Positions 8,641-17,500 of a stretch of 17,500 bases of DNA are shown piece by piece. The translations under genes were made by a program, and so were the position numbers. The notes beneath the pieces are model-generated. The model saw only the letters and a program-made list of their open reading frames with translations, was not told the origin of the DNA and did no database searches. How positions within the stretch are numbered: position 1 is the first letter of the stretch; every line of letters begins with the position of its first letter. This stretch comes from Chrysomallon squamiferum (taxonomy: Eukaryota > Mollusca > Gastropoda > Neomphalida > Peltospiridae), in NCBI GenBank assembly GCA_012295275.1, contig CM022672.1, positions 28,353,472 through 28,370,971 of the forward strand. The letters run 5' to 3'.

Positions 8641-9263
8641 TGACCAATCTCAAATTTTTCAATCTTTATACCCATATTTTCACAAAAGTGTAATCGAATT
8701 TTCAACTGAAATTTCAGACAGTTATATTTACGTAACAGATGGAATTGAAAATTTTGACAGTAGATATTAATTCTTAATTTTTATTCTGATTTAGCTTTAA
8801 ATGTTCGAGACTAGGTAATACTTAATATAGATCAACAAGTCATAAATATTTCAGTCAACATGCTATCACTGTGCCCTTTTTCTGAACTGATTGGAAAAAG
8901 AGACGATATGTTTTACGTGAATATGACTTTAAAGACAAAACTATTCACTGTGTAAAGAAAATAATGTTAAGGACTGATAATAATGGCTCTAACTGTACGT
9001 AACTTATAAAAATGTTTACACCTACAAAAACCTGTCATCCATTTAACTTCATATTTAATTTTAGCATGAATAATTAAAATGGTTGTATATCACATTAATG
9101 TCTATATCTATGTGTTTGTACGTATTTAAATATGTATATTTATAATTAAAAATCAATTAACTAGTCAGATATACAACCATTTAAATTTAGTTTTCAGTAT
9201 TAAACCATCTGGGAATTTGTTTCTGAAACAAAAAATTATTGTATTTATTTTACGACAGAGACT
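8640..9263. other. AT-rich intronic sequence, no gene
   Basis: Ordinary AT-rich DNA without a frame, long repeat or notable motif cluster. Confidence 0.6.
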
Positions 9264-9371
9264 TAATAATAATAATAATAATAATAACAACAACAACAAC
9301 ATCATCAACAACAACAACAACAACAATAATAATAATAATAATCGTCATCATCATCATAATGATAATAATCT
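9264..9371. repeat. AAT-AAC-ATC-AAC-AAT-ATC triplet tract
   Basis: Triplets change type in blocks: AAT, AAC, a pair of ATC, AAC again, AAT, then TCA and GAT/AAT. The Asn- and Ile-rich frames over this region are artefacts of it. Confidence 0.92.
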
Positions 9372-9519
9372 ATGTCACATCCTCAAAGAAAACGAATACA
9401 ACTGATTCAGAATCCACCTATCTTAACATGTGTACACTATTTTAGTTTTTGTTAGATTTTTTTATATTTGCCAAACATTGTACAGATGGAAATATTTTCC
9501 TAAAATATCTACCATTCAT

Positions 9520-9800
9520 TTTCTAAAGAGATCTCGCGCCTGTTTGTTTGCAGTGAAATACACCAATGTAAAAACATAATATTGACGTTTGCGTTTCCTC
9601 TTTGAAAGGTAACTCAAACTGGACTTCAAAGGTAACTACTTTCTGTGACATCCCCTTTGAAAATCTTAAATACCCGAGAAAAAATATTTGTTAATATTCA
9701 AAAGCTGTTTTCTGTAGGTAATTCAGAATAAGCATTTTCATTCCGCAAATGCACAGAGTAAACAGCTCAAAGGGGATTTTCGGTGAAAAATAACATCGGC
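9520..9800. promoter_or_regulatory. Island with four TCF/LEF-like words and internal repeats
   Basis: CTTTGAA occurs at 9600-9606 and 9655-9661, TTCAAAG at 9625-9631 and TCAAAG at 9767-9772. All match the TCF/LEF core. AAAGGTAACT is exactly repeated at 9605-9614 and 9628-9637, 23 bases apart. TCCCCTTTGA at 9651-9660 is exactly inverted as TCAAAGGGGA at 9767-9776. The clustering suggests a Wnt-responsive element, by inference. Confidence 0.35.
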
Positions 9801-10260
9801 AATTTTGAGTTGTACTATACTCCCTGTTTATAGTCACTGGAATACAGTCTATCCTAAATACAGTACACTATTGTAAAGTATGCCCGTCGTAGCATATTTT
9901 TCAGTTAGCTTGATTTATTTTATTCTTCACCTCAGTTCAAAAGCAAATTTTTACAAGAAACCAAATGGTTTATAAACACAGGCTGATTGAAAATTTTCTA
10001 ATGCTACTTTAATATAAATATGAGAGATACATTTGCTAGTTATGTGTTTACCACGTGGTATTTGGCAGCAAAGAGGTTGTATATAAATAACGTAGATACT
10101 AAAGTGGGATACACATCATTTTTAAAGATATCACTGAGACCAACTTAACAAATACAGTTTATTCTTTATTATCTGTATAGAAATTATCAGTGGTTCAGCA
10201 TCAAGTACAGTGGTTAATTTTATTTTATTTTATATTATAGTGTTTACATCTGAGTCTTAA
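9800..10260. other. Intronic sequence, no gene
   Basis: Moderately AT-rich with no long repeat and no frame of interest. I see nothing to annotate in it. Confidence 0.55.
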
Positions 10261-10900
10261 AAATGTGTGTGCCAGGCTATTACAACTCGTCCTGGTAACA
10301 TATTCTACAGAATTAAGTTTTCAGTTTCCTGACCATTATTTCGTGAACAAAACAGAATTTAGCATTTTCACGGCTTTCCGCTGGAATCCATGTGCTTAGT
10401 TAGTCTCCATAAAAATAAGCAAAGAGAACACTTAATATAGTATAATGTTGCTAAGCATTGTCTGCTGCCTTTTCACTAATATCTCTGAGTTATATTGTTC
10501 TCCGTTCATATTTTATCTTCACTCGGCTTTACAAATGCAGATTTAACTGTTCCTGGGTCGATGTCAGAATGGGCAAACGTCTGAAAAAGTTAATTGTTCG
10601 GAAGAATGGAGAATTGACTGCAGGTGCGTGGCAACAATGGTCTCAGCCCAGAGTTTGTGGAATGCAGACGACTTGCAGAATGATAAATTTGGTATTTTAT
10701 GCAAATCAGTGCGTGTTCATCCAAAGAACTGGGCTTGCGACCCTCACATCTCTGCAGAATGATTTTGTTTGACGATTAATTGCTTTAAGAAACAGTGAAA
10801 ACAGAACCAATACGGTTTGCGTTCAAAGAAAGCAGCGCGCACGATCAAAACAGTTATGCTTTCAAACTGATCGAGTGTGGAAACCGGATCTTAATTAGAA
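10260..10900. promoter_or_regulatory. Balanced intronic island, candidate enhancer
   Basis: Composition is balanced around 10480-10870. A perfect POU octamer, ATGCAAAT, lies at 10699-10706. The open frame over 10458-10772 starts at TTG. Its stretch around WQQWSQPRVC only superficially recalls a thrombospondin type-1 repeat and lacks that family's cysteine spacing, so I do not call a gene. Confidence 0.27.
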
Positions 10901-11179
10901 AGTGCATTAAATCAAAACATTAAATTATAGTTTGTCTCTCAAAACATTCTTTTCCTGTTATGACAATTTTTACAAGCAAGTTTTATTTTCTGTTTCTGTG
11001 TATATACATCTCTGTAAAGAAAGTTTTGATACGATGTATTTGATTTGTAAATAAATCAGTTTTGGTGACGTATCTGAAACAGATTCAGAAAAACCTGATT
11101 TTTTTTTTCTCACGTGTATCTCTGTTAATTTTTATGCTTATTTCGTTACTAGTTCATCTGGTTTTATATCATCTGTGTT

Positions 11180-11184
<5 letters not shown>
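10900..11184. other. AT-rich intronic sequence, no gene
   Basis: Nothing beyond a short T run at about 11100-11109. Confidence 0.55.

Positions 11185-11267
<83 letters not shown>
11185..11267. repeat. (AG)n microsatellite
   Basis: An 83-bp uninterrupted AG tract, purine-only on the + strand. Confidence 0.98.
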
Positions 11268-11270
<3 letters not shown>

Positions 11271-11353
11271 AACTGTAAGGATATCTTTCAAAATACTTCG
11301 AAGTGTAAGAATCAAAGTAAAATGCACAATATATTCTTCTTTTGTGGTATTGA

Positions 11354-11361
11354 ATTTGCAT
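11354..11361. promoter_or_regulatory. POU octamer word
   Basis: ATTTGCAT, a perfect octamer in reverse orientation, followed by TAAAG. It is isolated and easily explained by chance. Confidence 0.2.
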
Positions 11362-11618
11362 TAAAGCTCGTTAGAAACATGTGTAAGGAAATATGTTACT
11401 ATATTCTGTATTTTTGTTCACGGTAACAGGTTTTCAATTGATCTACATAAACATCATTAAGACGCCAGCCGCATGTTTTGTTAATACAACGTAAGATTGG
11501 AAATCTGCCTTATTACTATAACTTTCCTCTTTTTCTAAATCCAGATTTTTTTCTTAAAGACCATTTATGGAATATGTATGTATGTGTGTGTTCTTGTGTT
11601 TGTTTACAAATAAATAAA

Positions 11619-11641
11619 TTTATATATATATATATATATAA
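11619..11641. repeat. (TA)n microsatellite
   Basis: About 11 TA units directly after AAATAAATAAAT-type sequence. Confidence 0.92.
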
Positions 11642-11737
11642 TGTAACTAAAAGTTGAGATTATTTCTTTACTTTTCTAGTTTATGTACAAAATATCACGT
11701 AAAACAAGCAATAAACAAAAAGAAAGTATATATAATT

Positions 11738-11739
<2 letters not shown>

Positions 11740-11804
<65 letters not shown>
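11740..11804. repeat. (CT)n microsatellite
   Basis: A 65-bp uninterrupted CT tract. It is the reverse complement type of the AG tract ending 472 bases upstream. Confidence 0.98.
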
Positions 11805-11809
<5 letters not shown>

Positions 11810-11859
11810 ATAGTTATGTAACATTTGCCTCACATATTATTGTCAGGTTGATATTTCAT

Positions 11860-12360
11860 GTTGAGAATACTAATACCCTGTAACGTTCAAGCACTGATTT
11901 CCATACATTCTATTTTCTCGTTATCTTCCTAAAGAAGAGGCTGCTGAAGGCTTTCATTAATTGGTCTTTTATACGACTCTCAAACATTTGCATAATTAGG
12001 ACAGAGTGATATTGGTCTATTGTCGATGGCCGTGTTGTGACTGGTAACAAGCGGAAAGGATTAACAGAGCCGGTCTTGTCGATCTTTGAGGCAGAGTCGA
12101 CTGTTATTCAATCAGACAGTTTGCGCTACATCTTCTTTTCAAAGTGCACAAGCTACGCGGTAAAAGCGAAATGCAAAATGTATGTGATAGTTAATCTTCC
12201 CATTGTTACATACATTAACTTCCTCCAGATTTTTCTGAACGCACCAATTGGGCCAATGGAGAAAACAAACCAAATAACCCATCAGCTTGACTAATCTCCA
12301 GTAATCGCACTAGACACTTTGCTACCCGACAATTATGATTACGCGTGCCAAACAAAGATG
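11860..12360. promoter_or_regulatory. Balanced intronic island with octamer-homeodomain composite
   Basis: ATTTGCATAATTAG at 11986-11999 fuses a perfect POU octamer to a TAATTA-like homeodomain core. CCAATTGGGCCAATGG at 12244-12259 contains two CCAAT words and their partial inverses. The frame open over 12037-12294 begins with GTG and matches no family. A conserved enhancer is my preferred reading. Confidence 0.35.
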
Positions 12361-12650
12361 TAAAATTTGGTAAATGTGGCTTTCACGCTGCTTTTTAACT
12401 TTTTCTCTTTTTGTTTCGTAAACTAGTTGGCTTCAGTCAAAGGATTAGATAATACTGACATTAAAAAAGGGTATATTTTTCATGAGAAATATAAAACAAT
12501 ATTTCATAGTCTATTGAAAAATTCATTTATCTTCAATTTATATGTTTTATTGAACTTCAGTACTGTTTTCTTTTCCAAATTTGGAAAGATCTACAAAAAA
12601 TGAACATATTAATTTACGGTAATTGAACTTATTCCAACTGCTATCAGTTG

Positions 12651-12709
12651 CTAATACTGTTACTGCTACTAATACTATCACTATACCACAACAACAACTA
12701 CTACTACCA
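12651..12709. repeat. Imperfect CTA/ACA triplet tract
   Basis: Degenerate ACT, CTA and ACA triplets. Confidence 0.6.
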
Positions 12710-12838
12710 ATATGGCCTGAGTTGCTAGGAGAGGCGGTGGAATGTCCCCACGAAAGATTCTTATAATTAGAATGTCTCTTTTTTTTAACTCGTCCACTGA
12801 TGAACTCGGCAGACTATTGGGGTATATGTACACCCTTC

Positions 12839-12889
12839 ATATATATATATATATATATAAAAGATAGATAGACGGATATATATATATAG
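12839..12889. repeat. (AT)n-GATA-(AT)n compound microsatellite
   Basis: Two AT tracts (about 12839-12859 and 12877-12888) separated by GATA-like units. Confidence 0.9.
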
Positions 12890-13139
12890 ACCCCCATACA
12901 AACACACATACACGTTATCATGCAGATTCCAGAGCATGGGTTTCATCTACCTTACTAATGTTATCAGAAAGCTTAATCATTTTCCACACAAAGTTTTGAA
13001 CTCCAAGTACAGTTTAATATTTTATTGTGAAATGCATATTTAGTCTATTTGATACCAGTTAAAAACTTTTAAATGTTAATTTAAAATTACACAGACTAAC
13101 ACTCAGATTTACCCCATATCTTCAGCATGACATAATAAT

Positions 13140-13560
13140 CTACACGAATGACGACAGGACATCTAAACAAAAAAACAAAACTTTTTCGACAGTGAATGAC
13201 ACTAAAACATTGTTGTTTAAAAGACAGGTTTTAGTGTCTCGTCTACAGAAGAGTACTTAGCCTTCTTGTAAACCGCCTTTGATGTCCCAGCTCACTTATC
13301 TGAAAGTCAGATCTGGGGGACATAGTCAAACTTTACACGACAGACGGATCGAGCTCGTGTGTGACGATTTATGATCTTCTCGTGTCGTGGTGAACATTTT
13401 CACTGTGATTTAGTAAATAATCTCTTAAGTTTTGCATCGCTACGGGGTTTAGAGGTAGTTTGATCAGTTTGACGAGACACGTTAAAAGACAGGTCGAAAA
13501 ACGTAACAGGATTTGTTTAATCGCATTTGATGAGATTCTTTGTTAGCTGATGATAACTGG
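13140..13560. promoter_or_regulatory. Island with composite direct and inverted repeats rich in GACAG/GTGTC
   Basis: GACACTAAAAC at 13198-13208 and GTTTTAGTGTC at 13228-13238 form perfect 11-bp arms around a 19-base loop. TTAAAAGACAGGT occurs at 13217-13229 and again at 13482-13494. GTGTCTCGTC at 13234-13243 is inverted as GACGAGACAC at 13471-13480. Many AGAC/GTCT words match the SMAD core, and TGTGACGATTTATGATC lies between. No coding frame. It may be an enhancer or a small decayed repeat pair. Confidence 0.35.
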
Positions 13561-13661
13561 AAATTCCGTAGATTAGTGTTAAAAGTTGTAATATCATTTA
13601 GCGTGTGCATCATTTTTTTATTTTTTTATTTTCTTTTTTGTTTAGTGTGTGCAAATTAGAT

Positions 13662-14389
<728 letters not shown>

Positions 14390-14390
<1 letters not shown>

Positions 14391-14480
14391 GAAATGTGAA
14401 GACGTCATTTGATGGCAAGGATCAGATTCGACTGTCCACGGTGAGAAAAGTTGCCTCGGAAATCCATTTACCCGTGTTGC
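14390..14480. promoter_or_regulatory. Short balanced island
   Basis: About 90 bp without AT bias, starting with GACGTCAT at 14401-14408 (CRE-like). The minus-strand frame covering it (14292-14525) shows no known domain. Confidence 0.2.
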
Positions 14481-14989
14481 CATATAAATCTTCTTTTTTA
14501 TGAGAATAAAGTGAATGAAATTCAATTATTATTTCTAGTCTCGATTTCAGAATCCAGTTTTTAAGGTTTCGTTAGCTATAACAGTGAAGATTATTAAATG
14601 AGACACTATTGTTTATTACCTTAAGGAAATAACTAATAAATTTAATTTATTTAATTCCAGCTCATCTTCATTTTGCATTTTCTTAAACCACTGAGCTAGA
14701 CACATAAAATGTCATTTCCATTTCTTGAAACTGAAAATTAAATGTATAAAAAGTTCCACGCATTTCTAAACCTTTACAGCATTAAACAGTAGAAGGTTTT
14801 CCAGCAAACATCTAAAGTGGATCGAATGATTTGAAGGACAACATCGTCATCGCACTGGATATAACAATGTAATTTTAAAATGAAATTATTTTCATTGAAA
14901 AAGAAAAGAACAGAAAGAAAAGAAAGAAATAAAGTAAAATATATTTGGTCAAACTATAGGATATCCGCGTTTAGTACATGTAATAAAGA
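14480..14989. other. AT-rich intronic sequence, no gene
   Basis: A purine-rich run lies near 14899-14935. I see no frame or motif cluster. Confidence 0.55.
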
Positions 14990-15009
14990 TTTTTTTTTTT
15001 TTTTTTTTT
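14990..15009. repeat. Poly(T) tract
   Basis: 20 consecutive T bordering the balanced island that follows. Confidence 0.9.
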
Positions 15010-15270
15010 CTTGTGACGCGATTCTTCCTTTATTAATTTCTGGATTCCAGCAAGAGTCTTCTTCAGGCTACTGATCTTGATTCGCGATGACAGTGCACGT
15101 TTGTCAATCGACAATTAATAACCGCCAGCATCAATATGTCGAACGTTCTGACAATACAGAACAGCTGTGAAGACTTCGGTCTAAGAAAAACACAGAGTAT
15201 GACTAGCCATGCCAGCTTATTAAGAATGTGGATTTCAGAATAATACGATACGGGATTCTTAATTTTCATA
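15010..15270. promoter_or_regulatory. Balanced intronic island, candidate enhancer
   Basis: This island contains TGACAG near 15088-15093 (TALE-type), the inverted pair TTGTC/GACAA at 15101-15105 and 15110-15114, then TTAATAACCG, and a CAGCTG E-box near 15162-15167. The minus-strand frame over 15063-15269 has no recognisable family. Confidence 0.27.
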
Positions 15271-16000
15271 CTGAACTGTTTAACAGGATCTTGACAAAAA
15301 CATCTTTTTTTTTTAAAATTATTTCCTCTCTTATTTAAATATAATAACTAATAATAGATATTAATATGATATTTTCCCTTTCTCTTCTTTCTTTATTTTA
15401 TCACCAGTTATCTGTAAATAGGAACCTCTTTCGGATTTTGGTAATTTCATTTTAGATTATAAACACGAAGCGTGATATGATACCGCTGATTCATATAATT
15501 AATAAAGTGTCGAAAAAAAACTGCGAAGATTTTAAACTGCGATTCTCATTTATATTAATACTTCAGATTAAAAATGATATATTCATATTTTTGATATTGG
15601 GATCATATAAAATATAAATTATCTACGTTTTGCCCACATCATCATTATCTACCATATTATCATTTTGATCATCAACATCAATAATGAAAACACCAACAAA
15701 CCAATCATATTTTTAAAAAGCAAAAACAACAGCAACGTCAGTAATAACAACGACAACGACGACGTTATTAATAACAAGAACAACGTTAACAAAGACACAC
15801 AAAAAAAAAGACCAAAAACAAAAAGACAAACAAACAGTATTGACAAATATATTAGTAATAAAAACAAAAACTTGTTGATTATGATTTCTGAAACATAAAG
15901 GTACAAAGATTTATACTAACTTAAGAAGAAATAAAAAGTGATTTTGTCATGCCGACAGAGTCAAGTTTTAATCTGTATGGAGATTTACTTGTAGGAATTT
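15270..16000. other. AT-rich intronic sequence, no gene
   Basis: This is dominated by AT-rich DNA and A/C-rich triplets at about 15720-15795. Frames on both strands across the triplets are low-complexity. Confidence 0.6.
15720..15795. repeat. Imperfect AAC/GAC triplet tract
   Basis: AAC, AGC, GAC and ACG triplets are interspersed, with no pure core longer than a few units. Confidence 0.65.
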
Positions 16001-16500
16001 GATCCTGTATCTTGTCATTTATCAAAATGCACATCATATCATATCTATGTGTTGTTGAACGGGAGGCTAAGGAATAGCTATGTCACTACACGAAGAATCA
16101 TGATAAATTTAATGTTTCATTGTTTGACGTGCTGAGTTTGACAATGTCCTACTCCCATGTAGCTGGAATGTTGCCCTGAACCAAAAAGAACGAGCGGATT
16201 AAAGTAAATATGACTTGTCAGGCAGGAGGAGATAGATTCTCGTGCGGGGTTTTCGTTTTTCATTGAATAAAGATTACTGCAGGTGGACGGATAATGCGTG
16301 CCAGCATTGTTTGGGCGAGTTATGTCAATAATGGAATATTAATGATGAGAGAACTGTTACATACAACACTGGCAGATCCCAATCATTATCGGCAGTAAAA
16401 ACTATCAACGCCGACGCCCTGGCTGTAAAAAGGCTCGTGTAGTTAGTTATCCGAGGGTTCATTGTCTGCTTCGAGGGGTTTATTATGACCCATTCACTAA
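16000..16500. promoter_or_regulatory. Balanced intronic island, strong enhancer candidate by motif density
   Basis: This 500-bp island lies between AT-rich low-complexity DNA. Words seen include GCGGATTAAAG near 16195-16205 (K50 homeodomain), CAGGTG near 16280-16285 (E-box), CAATAATGG near 16326-16334, TTAATGATGAG near 16339-16349, and TTTATTATGACCC near 16479-16491 (posterior Hox or nuclear-receptor-half-site type). It has no open frame of note. Enhancer function is inferred from composition and context only. Confidence 0.35.
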
Positions 16501-17500
16501 GAGTTTCGTTTTCATTTTATTTGTAAAGCTAATTTTATTCTATTCACTGATTATTCAAAGGTTAATTCCACTCTTTATTGGTGAATTATTTTTATCTGCG
16601 CTAAAAAGTATAATTAGAGACAGTTTAGATAAAAGTCGTTTCAGAAATGATAAGATTGGTTTTATTTCAGCATTTAATAAAGTATAACATTAGTTATATC
16701 ATATAAATCCTTAATAATATAAAATATATAAAAACAATTGAAAATATACAAATATTTTAAATTACAATGTTTTTGTTACAAAGTATATTATTCACAGAAA
16801 TCTAAAACGAATGCTTTAGTCTTAGATTTAGTCTATAGGTTATAATTATCTTCTTTTTTAAAAAAAAAAATTATTATTAAATTAAACAGAAATATAAGCT
16901 GTATTAATTACTTGAACTTTAAAGAATAAAATATTTTCTTGTTTATTTTTCTTATTATTTATTTATTATTATTACATCTTTTTTATTATTATTATTTATT
17001 ATTATTATTTATTTTATTTTTTTTATATTTATTTATTTTTTTATTTATTTATTTATTTATTTATTTATTCATTCATTCATTTATTTTATAATTTTTTTTT
17101 TTTTTTTTTATTATTATTATTATTTTTTTTTTAATTATTAAAAAATATTCATGATAATTAACATGAAAAAAAATCCAAAAGTATGTTGATGGGTCTGTAA
17201 ATCAGAAGGAAAAATAAACAAAGAAATAAATCATAAAATATAAATAACACATAATACACCTAACATATTAATTATTACGTTCTATAAAAAAATATATATT
17301 ACTTTTATTATTTGTTAAAATTACTATTAAAAAGAAAATATTGTTGGTATATAAAATAATTTCATAATCTACTTATTTGCCCACTGAATATTTCTGAATG
17401 TCTGTAAATGTACATTATTTATTCAAAAAATGAAGAAAAAAAATGAAAAAATCTCTGTCACAATAGACTAATGACGAAATCGACAAAACATAACAAAGAA
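16500..17500. other. Very AT-rich intronic sequence, no gene
   Basis: A/T-dominated DNA around the ATT/TTTA repeat block at 16943-17132. No frame, splice-flanked segment or motif cluster is visible. Confidence 0.65.
16943..17132. repeat. ATT/TTTA repeat block with poly(T)
   Basis: ATT triplets, TTTA and TTCA tetranucleotides (purest near 17030-17085) and T runs alternate over about 190 bp. Confidence 0.88.

Larger units (their letters stand above)
12360..13140. other. AT-rich intronic sequence, no gene
   Basis: Apart from triplets at 12651-12709 and two AT tracts at 12839-12889, nothing stands out. Confidence 0.6.

Noticed and set aside
9217-9445. Asn-rich and Ile-rich frames
   Set aside because: They come from the AAT/AAC triplet tract and have no non-repetitive coding sequence.
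10458-10772. Longest open frame in the window (104 residues), with a WQQWS segment resembling a thrombospondin type-1 repeat
   Set aside because: It begins at TTG, lacks the family's cysteine spacing, and has no splice-site support. It lies in a GC-balanced island where stops are scarcer.
11062-11361. Frames with long Arg-Glu or Leu-Ser runs on both strands (also over the AG tract at 6687 and the CT tract at 13665)
   Set aside because: These are translations of pure GA/CT dinucleotide tracts.
12037-12294. 85-residue open frame on the + strand
   Set aside because: It starts at GTG, matches no family, and lies in a balanced island better explained as regulatory.

Overview
The window looks like an animal developmental-gene locus. 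It is AT-rich, full of mono-, di- and trinucleotide microsatellites, and nearly gene-free. The one coding segment I can defend is a 196-bp internal exon at 1169-1364 on the + strand. It has a pyrimidine-rich AG acceptor and a GTAAGT donor, and it encodes one complete LIM zinc-binding domain. Its closest match from memory is the first LIM domain of the LMX1 (LMX1A/LMX1B) LIM-homeodomain factors. The mix of LMX1-like protein and long GA/CT, AC, AT and ATT tracts suggests an invertebrate, perhaps a mollusc such as a cephalopod. That taxonomic guess rests on style, not on an alignment.

Layout: 1-1168 lies upstream of the exon. It is probably intron, but could hold 5' gene sequence, and it has a small CpG-rich patch near 350. 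Everything from 1365 to the window end reads as one intron longer than 16.1 kb. I found no second LIM exon and no homeobox exon on either strand. Within it, strongly AT-rich low-complexity DNA alternates with islands of balanced composition, about 150 to 700 bp long. The islands lie near 2330-2860, 3060-3210, 3880-4230, 4330-4680, 6060-6500, 7200-7780, 8380-8640, 9520-9800, 10260-10900, 11860-12360, 13140-13560, 14390-14480, 15010-15270 and 16000-16500.

The islands contain clustered transcription-factor-like words: TCF/LEF, POU octamer, K50-homeodomain, TAATTA, E-box, SOX/CCAAT and E2F types. Several also contain short internal direct or inverted repeats. I read them as candidate conserved non-coding elements or enhancers of the LMX1-like gene. 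This is inference, and a cross-species alignment would decide it.

The other notable architecture is four long pure GA/CT tracts, two in each orientation. In the pre-mRNA they could pair into long double-stranded RNA. I see no mobile-element coding sequence, rRNA, convincing tRNA, CRISPR array or bacterial-type operon, and nothing that amounts to a new multi-gene system.
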